DNA of 58,674 nt from Lentisphaerota bacterium (GTDB taxonomy: Bacteria; Verrucomicrobiota; Kiritimatiellia; CAIQIC01; Lenti-01): assembly GCA_012514035.1 (NCBI GenBank), contig JAAZBB010000061.1:1-58674 (forward strand), in the 5' to 3' direction. The position numbers and the translations under genes are program-made. The stretch's first letter is position 1. Each line of letters starts with the position of its first letter. The notes beneath the pieces are model-generated. The model did not search any database. It saw only the letters and a list, made by a program, of their open reading frames with translations, and had not been told where the DNA came from. Below are positions 33,491 through 42,700 of this stretch, piece after piece.

Positions 33491-34504
33491 GTGAGCATTT
33501 CCCAGAAACGGGCGGCGGCGCTGTTGCGGAGATTCCGGCGGCGCCGGGTGCTGATCGTGGGCGACCTGATGCTGGACCGGTATGTCTATGGAACGGTCGA
33601 GCGCATTTCCCCGGAAGCGCCCGTCCCGGTTGTCAAGGTTCTCCGCGAAACCAGCATGCCCGGGGGCGCCAGCAATGTGGCCTGCAACATCCGCGCGCTG
33701 GGGGGCCAGGCGGCGATCGCCGGGATGCTGGGCAAGGACGCGGCCGGGGTGGAACTGCGCTGGCTGCTCGAACATACCGACGTGGACGTGGAGTGCGCCT
33801 TGATGCTCGCCGGAGCTCGCACGATTGTCAAGGAACGCATCATCGCGGAACGGCAGCAGGTCGTGCGCGTGGATTTTGACCATTTAACGGCCTGGACCTC
33901 GCGCCAATCCGAAAAGTTTCTGGTCATGCTCGCCATCGCCCTGCGCGAGGCGGATGGGGTCATCATCGAGGATTATGGCAAGGGCGCTGTGACCCAGCCG
34001 GTGGTGGATCTGGTCCTGGCCACGGCCGCCAAACGAGGCATTCCGGTTGGACTGGATCCCAAGGCGGGCCACGAGGTCAACCTGCAAGGCATTACAATTG
34101 CCACGCCCAACCGGCATGAGGCCTTTGCCATCGCCGGGCTGCCCGATCCGGGAATCCGGGAGAATCCAGCAGCCGACAAGGCCCTGCGTCGGGCAGGGGA
34201 GATCCTGATGGAAAAATGGGCAGCCCCGCACCTCATCATCACCCTGGGCGCCCAGGGAATGCTGCTCATGGGGCGCGGCCGTCCGCCTCGTCACGTGCCG
34301 ACGCGCGCTCGCGAGGTATTCGATGTCAGCGGTGCCGGCGATACCGTCATTGCCGCCTGCGTAACGGCGCTGGCCGCGGGGGCGGACTTCCTGGAATCGG
34401 CCGAACTGGCCAACATTGCCGCCGGCGTTGTTGTGGCCAAGTTGGGAACCGCATCCTGCACCCCGGAGGAATTGCTGGCCCACATGCGGAATGTGCGCCG
34501 ATGA
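33491..34504 (+). CDS. rfaE1: D-glycero-beta-D-manno-heptose-7-phosphate kinase
   Basis: This 337-residue PfkB-family kinase phosphorylates heptose-7-phosphate for the LPS inner core. The family blocks VGDLMLDRYVYG (23-34), PGGASNVACN (57-66), GLDPKAGHEVN near 180 and the catalytic DVSGAGDT near 280 are clear. It lacks the C-terminal cytidylyltransferase half of E. coli HldE, so RfaE2 must be encoded elsewhere. The start is a GTG at 33491 behind AGAGGAG; the frame upstream overlaps DUF3108. Its stop overlaps the kdsB ATG. Confidence 0.92.
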   Translation: MSISQKRAAALLRRFRRRRVLIVGDLMLDRYVYGTVERISPEAPVPVVKVLRETSMPGGASNVACNIRALGGQAAIAGMLGKDAAGVELRWLLEHTDVDVECALMLAGARTIVKERIIAERQQVVRVDFDHLTAWTSRQSEKFLVMLAIALREADGVIIEDYGKGAVTQPVVDLVLATAAKRGIPVGLDPKAGHEVNLQGITIATPNRHEAFAIAGLPDPGIRENPAADKALRRAGEILMEKWAAPHLIITLGAQGMLLMGRGRPPRHVPTRAREVFDVSGAGDTVIAACVTALAAGADFLESAELANIAAGVVVAKLGTASCTPEELLAHMRNVRR

Positions 34505-35259
34505 AACCCTGTGTGGCCGGCGTCATTCCGTCTCGCTGGGGATCGACCCGGTTTCCCGGCAAAAGCCTGGCCCTCATCGGCGGCAAGCCGCTGCTGGCCT
34601 GGGTGGTGGAACGGGCCCGCCAGGCCCGGCGGCTGGATGTGATCCTGGTGGCGACCGATGACGAACGGATCGCCGCGGCGGCCCGGGCGGTCGGCGCGGA
34701 TGCGGTCATGACCCGGGCCGATCATCCCTCCGGCACGGACCGGATCGCGGAAGCCATCCAAGGCATTTCCGCGGATATCGTGATCAACATCCAGGGTGAT
34801 GAGCCGCTGATCAACCCGGTTTTGATTGACCAGGTCGCGGCCGTGCTTGCGGATGAAGAGGCGTGGGACATGGCGACCGCCGCCGCGCCCATCCGGTCCG
34901 TGGAGGAATTGCACAATCCCGATGTGGTGAAGGTGGTCCGGGCCCAAGATGGCCGGGCGTTGTATTTTTCGCGTTCCGTGATCCCGTTTGTGCGCGGCGC
35001 GGAATTCCCGTTGGCTCCCGTTCCGGGGGCGCATTTTCGCCACATCGGCATTTACGGCTATCGCCGGAAGTTCCTGGAAGCCCTGGTGCGGGAACCACCC
35101 TGTGTCCTGGAAACCTTGGAAAAGCTGGAGCAGCTGCGGGCGTTGGCGCTAGGCGGGCGCATGGTGGTCCTGGACAGCGACCCCGATGGCATCGGGGTGG
35201 ATTCGCCCGCCGATGTTCCGCGGGCCGAGGCACTCCTGCGTCAAGCCGGCCTGCTGTAG
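34501..35259 (+). CDS. kdsB: CMP-KDO synthetase
   Basis: This 252-residue cytidylyltransferase activates KDO for lipid A core assembly. The nucleotide-binding signature IPSRWGSTRFPGKSL (9-23) and NIQGDEPLI near residue 98 are typical, as are HIGIYGYR and the final IGVDSPADVPRAE. The ATG overlaps the rfaE1 stop by four bases. With rfaE1 it shows that the cell builds a KDO/heptose LPS core. Confidence 0.94.
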   Translation: MKPCVAGVIPSRWGSTRFPGKSLALIGGKPLLAWVVERARQARRLDVILVATDDERIAAAARAVGADAVMTRADHPSGTDRIAEAIQGISADIVINIQGDEPLINPVLIDQVAAVLADEEAWDMATAAAPIRSVEELHNPDVVKVVRAQDGRALYFSRSVIPFVRGAEFPLAPVPGAHFRHIGIYGYRRKFLEALVREPPCVLETLEKLEQLRALALGGRMVVLDSDPDGIGVDSPADVPRAEALLRQAGLL

Positions 35260-35323
35260 GCAAGGACGCTCGTCCGGCGATGTGTGACCGTGACAGATAT
35301 CTTGTTCCAGCGCCGCAGGCCGG

Positions 35324-35345
35324 GCCGGGACGAGGCTGTCCCGGC
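35324..35345. terminator. Possible terminator hairpin between convergent genes
   Basis: GCCGGGAC (35324-35331) pairs with GTCCCGGC (35338-35345) over a six-base loop, midway between the convergent kdsB and kinase genes. No T tract follows on either strand, so the call is weak. Confidence 0.35.
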
Positions 35346-35427
35346 TCCAAGCAGCCCGGCAGCCCTGTTGTGGAATCCTCGCGGCCGCAGTGAGGGAGTG
35401 GTCCGGTCGCGACGGGCGAAACGGGAC

Positions 35428-37239
35428 CTACTCCTTTGCGTTCAGCAGGAGAGTGGGTGGCGTTTGGCCGGCTTTTTCGGTCGCGCTGATCAGCCAGCCG
35501 TTCTTGTGATCAGTATTCATGTCGCCGGTCAGAACCAGGGTCAGGTCGTTCCCGGAGTAATTCCGGATGAAATCGGTCAGGGATTTTGCCGCAATCTGCA
35601 GGAGCTCGCCGGTGACGGGATTGGCGGGCAAGTCAAAGGTGGTGAGCAACTCGGCGGATTCCCGGCGCAGGCCGCCGGTCGTGGTCGGGTCGTTGCCGGG
35701 GGCATTGGCCCATGTGATCATGTCGTCCCAGCCCGGGTCGGTCTTGAGCGCCCAGACCTGCATCTGGTAATCAGGGGTTTTAGCCTTTCTGGAACCTTTG
35801 GAGTAGACGGTCAATTTCAGGACGGAACGTTTCAACCGGGTCTTGTCCACTCCGGCCAGCGGGAACCGCAGGTAGATTTTTCCGGATTTTTCCAGGTTTT
35901 CATCGTTGCCCCCGCGCAGGAGCATGACCGTGCGATCCATGAGGTCCGGCGACTTGCCATCGCCGGTGACGGCGGTGTCAACACGGGCGGGAATCGACCA
36001 TTGGTCGGTCGGGGCGGCAGCACTGCCACCCGCCTCGCCGGCGCCGGCAGCCGGTCCGGGCTCCCGGCGGACATAGCGGATCTGGCCGTCAATCATGCGC
36101 GGTACGAGCCGGCCTTCAGCGATATCCGCTTGCCGCTGGGCCTGGGCTCGCTTCTCCTCCTGCTTGACCTTGAAGATATGCATGCCCACATACGTCAGTC
36201 CGACGATCAAGGCGAGGGCCACCAGACCCGCCATGACCGGTCCAGCGATGTTTTTTTTCGGCGGTGGTTTCTTTCCCCCCCGGGCGTCCTGGAGGGCGGA
36301 GAGGGCATCCGTTATGTCCTTCAACACGGATTCATAGGTCGGATAGCGCGCAAAGGGATCCATCTCCAGCATGCGCAGGAGGATCGCGGAGGTCTTGGGG
36401 GTGACGGATTTCCTGAATTCGTGCGGGTGCGGGGCCGGTTCCTTGAAGCGCAGCAGCACGGTGTCCGTCACGGTCTCGCCGTTGAATGGCGGCTCGCCCG
36501 TCAGCACATGGTAAAGCGTGGCGCCTAGGGAGAAAATGTCGGAGGCCGCATTGGGGGCCTGCCCCTTGACCACTTCGGGGGCGACATAATAGGGGGTGCC
36601 CCAGACTTCGCCGGGCTTGGGTTTTTCTCCTTTGAAGCGGGCCAGCCCGAAATCGGCAACCTTGGCGTTGCCCGCGCGGTCGAACAGGATGTTGCCGGGT
36701 TTGATGTCGCCATGGGTCATCCCCGCGGCATTGGCCGCTTGCAGGCCTTTGATGATCTGCAGGGCCGTTTGCAACACGAACACTTCATCGAGCGCGTGCT
36801 GTTTTTCGTGGATGTGGTCCAGGCGTCCGCCGTCCACCAGTTCCATCACGATATAGGGCTGGCCGTTCTCCTCGCCGTAGGTGTAAATCTGGACAATATG
36901 TGGATTGTTGATGGCGGCTAGCGCCCGGGCCTCTTGCAGGAATTGCTCAACGAAGGCGCGGTCCTGCCCGATGGATTGCTGCATGACCTTGATGGCGACG
37001 GTGCGGCCCAGGGTCTCGTCATAGGCCTTGTAAACCGCCCCCATGCCGCCCTTGCCCAGCTGCTCCAGCAGGACGAAGTTGGCAAAACGGGCCGGCACCC
37101 GGAATTCCGTCCCGCAGGAGGGGCAATGCCGGACGCTGAACGGGGGCACCCCGGTCGTGTCGATCGGCTGGTTGCACTTGGAGCAGGCAATGATTTCGAA
37201 CCGCTCGATGAGAATATCACCCGCTGGTTCAGTGGTCAT
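35428..37239 (-). CDS. Membrane Ser/Thr protein kinase with extracytoplasmic DNRLRE-like domain
   Basis: This 603-residue one-pass kinase begins with a zinc ribbon (Cys19, Cys22, Cys39, Cys42). The kinase domain has the Gly loop GKGGMG at 62-67, Lys84, Glu103, HGDIKPGN at 176-183 (catalytic Asp178; HGD instead of HRD) and DFG at 196-198. A membrane helix at about 332-352 is followed by residues 415-600 outside the cell. These resemble a DNRLRE/CBM96-type beta domain (KIYLRFPLAGVDKTRLKRS, DDMITWANAPG), a fold linked to polysaccharide binding in secreted proteins. The kinase could thus sense a glycan, which is inference. The start MTTEPAG lies 14 bases after argF; an upstream in-frame codon overlaps argF. 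Confidence 0.88.
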   Translation of the reverse strand: MTTEPAGDILIERFEIIACSKCNQPIDTTGVPPFSVRHCPSCGTEFRVPARFANFVLLEQLGKGGMGAVYKAYDETLGRTVAIKVMQQSIGQDRAFVEQFLQEARALAAINNPHIVQIYTYGEENGQPYIVMELVDGGRLDHIHEKQHALDEVFVLQTALQIIKGLQAANAAGMTHGDIKPGNILFDRAGNAKVADFGLARFKGEKPKPGEVWGTPYYVAPEVVKGQAPNAASDIFSLGATLYHVLTGEPPFNGETVTDTVLLRFKEPAPHPHEFRKSVTPKTSAILLRMLEMDPFARYPTYESVLKDITDALSALQDARGGKKPPPKKNIAGPVMAGLVALALIVGLTYVGMHIFKVKQEEKRAQAQRQADIAEGRLVPRMIDGQIRYVRREPGPAAGAGEAGGSAAAPTDQWSIPARVDTAVTGDGKSPDLMDRTVMLLRGGNDENLEKSGKIYLRFPLAGVDKTRLKRSVLKLTVYSKGSRKAKTPDYQMQVWALKTDPGWDDMITWANAPGNDPTTTGGLRRESAELLTTFDLPANPVTGELLQIAAKSLTDFIRNYSGNDLTLVLTGDMNTDHKNGWLISATEKAGQTPPTLLLNAKE

Positions 37240-37253
37240 GGTTTGATCCCGTC

Positions 37254-38201
37254 TCAATCCCGAATGATACCTGCTTCACGCAGCAGAATCAACATCAATG
37301 CCTTATGCATGTGCATGCGGTTTTCGGCCTGGTCGAAGACGACGGACTGGGGCCCGTCGATCACCTCGGCCGTCTGCTCCAGGCCCCGCATGGCGGGCAG
37401 GCAGTTGAGAAAGATGGCCTCGGGCTTGGCCTGCTTCATGAGTTTGCCGGTCACTTGAAAGGGGCCGAAGATCCGGACGCGTTCGTTGGCTTTGTCCTTG
37501 GGAATGTGATAGCTCATCCATGAGTCGGTGTAGACCACATCGGCATCGCGGACGGCTTCCGCGGCATCCTGGGTAACCGTCACCTGGACGCCGTTTTGGG
37601 CCGCGGCCGTACGGGCGGAGGCAAAGGCGGCAGGGGCCGGTTCGTACTCCTGCCCGGCCGGGCAGCCGATGGACAGATGCATGCCCATCTTGGGACAGGC
37701 GAACAGCAGGGAATGGGTCACGTTGTTGAAACTGTCGCCCAGATAGGCCAGCTTCCGGCCGGCGAGGGGCCCCTGGTGTTCCTCGATGGTCTGGAGATCG
37801 GCGAGGATCTGGCCCGGGTGCGAGTAATTGGTCAGGGCGTTGATGAGCGGCACGGTGGCATAACGGGCCATTTCCAGCAGATCGTCATGCTTGAACAGCC
37901 GGGCCATGATGATGTCCACATAACGGCACATGGTGCGAACGGTATCGGCGATGCTTTCCTTGCCGGCGCCGAAGGGCGAAGTGGACGTGTCGTAATAGAT
38001 GGCATGGCCGCCCATCTGGTTTATGCCCGTCTCGAACGAAAGACGGGTCCGCAGGGAGGGCTTTTCAAAAATCATGCACAGTGTCTTGCGCCGCAAGGCG
38101 TCCGCATACCGATCGGGGTGCGCCTTGACCTGCCGGGCCGTGGCGATGGCCTCCGCAATCTGGGCCGGCGTCCAATCCTCCAATGTCAGCAAATGTCGCA
38201 T
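37254..38201 (-). CDS. argF: Ornithine carbamoyltransferase
   Basis: This 315-residue enzyme makes citrulline from ornithine and carbamoyl phosphate. The carbamoyl-phosphate motif reads SLRTR (49-53) where STRTR is usual. HPGQILADLQTI (128-139) and DSWMSYH (226-232) follow, and the ornithine-loop Cys267 sits in NCLPAMRG, where HCLP is the common form. These two departures leave open a relative acting on acylated ornithine. The start MRHLLTLEDW is backed by GAGGAG upstream and family alignment; the in-frame extension to 38354 is not conserved-looking. It is co-directional with the kinase. Confidence 0.87.
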   Translation of the reverse strand: MRHLLTLEDWTPAQIAEAIATARQVKAHPDRYADALRRKTLCMIFEKPSLRTRLSFETGINQMGGHAIYYDTSTSPFGAGKESIADTVRTMCRYVDIIMARLFKHDDLLEMARYATVPLINALTNYSHPGQILADLQTIEEHQGPLAGRKLAYLGDSFNNVTHSLLFACPKMGMHLSIGCPAGQEYEPAPAAFASARTAAAQNGVQVTVTQDAAEAVRDADVVYTDSWMSYHIPKDKANERVRIFGPFQVTGKLMKQAKPEAIFLNCLPAMRGLEQTAEVIDGPQSVVFDQAENRMHMHKALMLILLREAGIIRD

Positions 38202-38310
38202 GCGGGACTCCTCATCAAAATCGTGCGGCATTCTATCCGATGCGCCGGGCCAGCGACAACCTTTTCCGTATGTGCGTCGCCGGTTTGCGCTTTCGGCACG
38301 ATCCGCTAGA

Positions 38311-39447
38311 ATGGCAAAAATGAAAGTGTCATTTCTGCTGCAAGACACCCGCACGCTCTACGGCGCAGAGCAGGCGACCCTCCAGCTGCTCGCGGGACTG
38401 GCGGCGGCCGGGGTTTCCATATCCGTGCTGTTGTTGCAGGAAACCCGGCTGGGGCCGGGCATCAGCCCGCTGGCGGAGGCGCTGGGGCGCCGGCATCCCG
38501 TCACAGACATCCCGGTGGCCGGCCGGTTCTCCCGGTCCGCAGTCCGGCAGATCCGGGACCACATGGAACGGGACCAGGCGGACGTGCTGCATTCCACGGG
38601 GTACAAGGCGGACTGGCATGCGGCCCTCGCGGCGCAGGGCGGGGCCCGATTTTCGATCGTCAGCACCGTGCATGGCTGGCTGTTCCGCTGGAACCTCAAG
38701 GAACGCTTCTTCCAGACGCTGAATCTCCGCGCCTTGAAGTCGTTCAATCGGGTGATCGTGCTCAGCGAGTTCTATGAGCGTTATCTGCGCCGGCATGGAC
38801 TGACGCCGCTCCAGATCGCCCGCATCCGACCCGGCGTCCGGGCGGATGAGATTGTCTCCCGCGAGGATGCCGGCCGCCTGTGGGCGCGGCCCAGTGCGGT
38901 TTTTACATTTGGCATGCTGGGGCGCCTGAGTGAGGAAAAGAACCATGATTTGCTGCTGCGCGCGGTCGCCCGTATGGAGAATCGCCTGCAGGCCTCGCCG
39001 CGCTCATGGCGGATTCTGATCGCCGGCGATGGTCCCCAGCGTGCCCGGTTGCAGGCCCAAATCCGGCGGCGGGGATTGGGGACCCGGGTGTGGCTGGCCG
39101 GACGGATGGAACCGGACGATTTCTTCTCCCAGGTGCACGTTCTCGTGCAATGCTCGCGGGTCGAAAACCAGCCCCGCAGCGTGCTGGAGGCCATGGCCTG
39201 GACGCGGCCCGCCATTGTCACGCGCGCCGGCGGCATGCCTGAGCAGGTTTGCGACGGCCAGACCGGTCTCCTCGTCCCGAATGGCAATGCCCGGGTGCTG
39301 GCCGCAGCCATGCAACACTACCTGGTTGCGCCGGAACAGGCTGCCCGCGCCGGCGCCCGGGCCCGGGAACGGCTGGAGGCCTCCTATGGTTATCCGGAGA
39401 TGATCGCCCGGCACCTCGGGGTTTACGAGACGGCAGCCCGGCATTGA
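38311..39447 (+). CDS. GT4-type glycosyltransferase
   Basis: This protein of about 378 residues has two Rossmann-like halves. The N-terminal half starts KVSFLLQDTRTLYGAEQATL with the glycine turn of GT-B acceptor domains. The C-terminal half has FGMLGRLSEEKNHDLLL, IAGDGPQRARLQ and the donor-site VLEAMAWTRPAIVTRAGG with its conserved Glu, then DGQTGLLVPNG. This is family GT4. A second ATG nine bases later (38320) is possible. It is divergent from argF across 109 bp. Donor and product are unknown; KDO/heptose genes 3 kb away suggest LPS or an exopolysaccharide. Confidence 0.88.
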   Translation: MAKMKVSFLLQDTRTLYGAEQATLQLLAGLAAAGVSISVLLLQETRLGPGISPLAEALGRRHPVTDIPVAGRFSRSAVRQIRDHMERDQADVLHSTGYKADWHAALAAQGGARFSIVSTVHGWLFRWNLKERFFQTLNLRALKSFNRVIVLSEFYERYLRRHGLTPLQIARIRPGVRADEIVSREDAGRLWARPSAVFTFGMLGRLSEEKNHDLLLRAVARMENRLQASPRSWRILIAGDGPQRARLQAQIRRRGLGTRVWLAGRMEPDDFFSQVHVLVQCSRVENQPRSVLEAMAWTRPAIVTRAGGMPEQVCDGQTGLLVPNGNARVLAAAMQHYLVAPEQAARAGARARERLEASYGYPEMIARHLGVYETAARH

Positions 39448-39520
39448 CATTGTCAGCGAAAATGATAAATGTACGCCTCTCAATCACTGAAATCCGGCAA
39501 CGTCCCAACGGAGTCAACCC

Positions 39521-39676
39521 ATGTCCATGCATCGTAGTCTGAAGTCCGCCAGCAAGGTGACCACGCGCCGCAATGTCTTGAAGCGTCATGAACGCATCGA
39601 AATCCTGAAAGCCGAAGGCAAATGGAAAGCCGGCGACCGCGGCCGCGGCCTGCCCAAGACCAAGCCCCCGGTCTGA
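39521..39676 (+). CDS. Small basic protein (Chlamydiae/Verrucomicrobia type)
   Basis: This is a 51-residue, strongly basic protein: MSMHRSLKSASKV, then RRNVLKRHERIEILKAEGKW and GLPKTKPPV. It matches my memory of the small basic protein family restricted to Chlamydiae, Verrucomicrobia and relatives, which typically reads MSIHPSLK... LxRxERIxxLKxEGKW... GLPKV. The role is not firmly known; its charge suggests ribosome or RNA association. The gene has its own terminator 26 bases after the stop. This is the best lineage marker in the window. Confidence 0.85.
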   Translation: MSMHRSLKSASKVTTRRNVLKRHERIEILKAEGKWKAGDRGRGLPKTKPPV

Positions 39677-39702
39677 TTCCGGCCGGTGCCCGGAACGATC
39701 TC

Positions 39703-39737
39703 AGCCCTTGGGCTCCGTGAGGACCCCAAGGGCTTTT
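39703..39737 (+). terminator. Rho-independent terminator after the small basic protein gene
   Basis: AGCCCTTGGG (39703-39712) pairs with CCCAAGGGCT (39725-39734), followed by TTT. It serves the plus strand only and lies just before the converging GH57 gene's 3' end. Confidence 0.8.
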
Positions 39738-39765
39738 GTTTGACGATGCGGATCCCGGCGGGGGA

Positions 39766-42700
39766 TCAGGGGGCGGCGTTGTTCAGCCAGATGCGGACCA
39801 TGCGTTTGTCGGTTGCGCCGGTCAGCAGGGTCAACCGGCCGCCCGCCAATGTGTAATCCGTGTTCTCGGTCAAGAGAGTCCAGTTCCAGGCCTGGCCAAT
39901 GACCAGATCCGCCCCTTCCACGCGGTACAACTCATACTCGCTGGGGATGTCGAACCAGAACCCCGTGCCGGCTTCGAAAACAATGGGCGGAATGGACGGA
40001 CCAACACTTCCGCTGTCCTGGCGGACAATGGTGACCGTGTCTGTGCTGTAGGTCGGCTCACCCCCGCCAGGCACGGTGATCTTCAGATTGTCCACATACA
40101 TCTGGCGCTTGTCGTGGTCCTCATCCAACTCCGGGACGGTGGATCCGTTGAAGTAGAACTTGATGCGGCTGGGCGCACCGGCCGGTACCGTTAGGGTCTG
40201 GTCGTAGGATTCCAGCCCATCGCGGCCCGTGCCCCAAACGCGAATGCTGCCGGAGGCCACGTATTCAAAGTTCAGCGTCATGGCCTGGGTCCCGTAGTTG
40301 GTGAACATGGTCCCGCCCGTGATATTGATCACCGGGCTGTTGCCCATGTTGATATAGACCAGTTCGGTGTCACCGGCCAATAGGCTGAAGCCGCGATAGG
40401 AACCTTCGGCATCACTGTCCCAATTCACGCCCCAGTCGAAACTGAAGACCGAACCCACGGCCATGGGGGTTGTGAAATCGCGCAGGACTTCGGCGTTGGC
40501 GCCCACTCCCGCCGGATTGGCAAAGAATCCGAAGGCATCCTCTCCAAAACCCGTGATGCCCGCGGCGGACGCCGGGCCGATGAACACGCCGGCCCAGAAT
40601 GTGGTCCCGTCCTGATTGTGGTTGAAATCCCACGGGCCGAAACCGGTGCCGCCGTTGCTGCCCTCGTCCCAACTTGTCGCATAGGCCGCGTCGGCGGCGG
40701 TGTCCTCCGCCACGATTGTCCCGCCCGCGCTGCCGGAAATGAGGCCGGAAACTGTAATGACGTTTTGTCCGACCGCCAGGTCCACGGGCACGCTCCAATG
40801 GGTTTGGCGGGTTAAAGTGCCAAACAGTCCGTTGAGGGTGTTGGTCCAGGCCAGGTTCCCCGACAGGTCGGCGCCAGCCGTGCCTTGGAGCGCATAGGTG
40901 GAGGTGGCATGGTTCACTGTGACCGATTCCGTGGCGGGATTGGTGATGACCACCCCGTTTGGTACCGGCGGTTCGCTTTCGCAGCCGGAAACCGCGACGT
41001 GCCAATCGGCGCTGCCGTTGTTGTCCCAGTTGGTGGTGCTGCCGCTCACGGCGTTGAAGACAAAATCGATGTTGGTGGTGCCGGGCGCCGGCGTATAGAC
41101 GTAGGTCCAATTCGTGCCGCTGGCGGTCATGGCCGGATCGGGATCGACGACGTCCTGCCAGCCGTTGCGGCCAACGTGGATATTGATCTGGCTGGCCCCG
41201 GCCAAAGGCCGCCCGGCCGGATTGTAGAAAATGGAGATGGGATCGCAGCCGACGGGACTGGCCGGCTCGGTCCAGACTGCCGGATCGGGTTCTTCGCCGC
41301 TGCCGCAGTTGGCCACGCCGACGTTCCAATTGGCCGTGCCGTTGTTGTCCCAGGTGTCCGCCCCGTCGTTGAAGCAGACGTTGATCTCGGTCGTGTTGGT
41401 CGGCGTCACGTACACATAGGTCCAGTAGTCGCCGGAATCGATCATGGCCGGATCGGGCGTGACGACGTCCTGCCAGCCGTTCCTGCCGATGTGAATATAG
41501 ACCTGGCTGCTGCCGAGGAGACCGGTTTTCTTGTACTTGACGGTGACCGGCGTGCAGCCATTTGGCGCGGCCGGATCGAATTCCACGGAAGGCTGGGGAA
41601 CGTTGGTGTTGGCCTCCCCGACCCAGACATGGAAAATGTCGCTGCGGGTGGCGTTCCCCTTGGTATCCATCGCCTCCACGTAATAATCGATCAGCACGTT
41701 GTTTTGGCCGGCGACGGTCGCCGTATAGCGCTTGGCGCGTTTGGTCGGGTCGGGCACATTGGGCCCCTTGGTGCCGGGCCACCAGTCGCCGGACATGGCG
41801 ACTTCGTTCCAGGCCCCGACTTTGGCGGCGTTCCGGGCATAGACTTCGTTGTCCGTTTCGCCGATCGGGTTGAGCCCGTCGAGGTCGGCGCGCCAGTTCA
41901 GCTTGACGGAGGCGACGCCGCTGACGTCTTCGGCGAAGGTCCACACTTGGAAATCAGAGGACGCATTTTCGGCTTCGTTCCACATCTTGCCGCCCGGGTT
42001 GTAGGGCAGGCGCTGGGGCGGGAAAATGCTCGGGCCGACGGGATCGGATCCTTCATGGCGGTCCAGCACCTTGTTGGCTTCGGCGATCGCCAAATTGACG
42101 GCGCGCGTCGCGTTGCCGTCCCAGGGATTCGTGTCGTCGAAGTCCCAGTACCAGTAGCAGGAGGTTTCCGCAGACAGATAGAAGTGCCACGCCCGGGCGG
42201 TGTCGTTTGGGGTGCCCCATTCGACGTCGTCCATCGTGCGGCCGCCGTCAAGGTTCAGGTAGCTGTTCTCCAGGGCGTCGGCGGTCAGCACGTAGTTCTG
42301 TCCGGCCACGAGCACGGACCAGGACCACATGTCCGGCATTACACCGCTGCGCTCTTCGTAGGACATCCATTTGTCAAAGTACGGCGTGCCGCCATCAATG
42401 CCGACCCAGGAACCGGGTTCGACGTGGACGATATCGTTGGCATCGGGCGGATACATCGAGAGATAGTCCTGGACGGAAGTATGCTCGAAGTCGGCGTTGT
42501 TCTTGCACATGTCCAGGAAGTAGCCGTGCTGGGCGTTCCAGGCATCGGAATTCTTCAGCCCGTAGTTGTCGCCGTCGCTGTGGCACAGGATCATCATCGG
42601 CTTGGACGGGTTGGTATTCTTGTCGACCTGCGACCCCCAGACGTTTTCGGGCTTGAAGGCGCCGTAGCCGCCGCGGGCGTTTTCGTTGCCTTCGTAGCGG

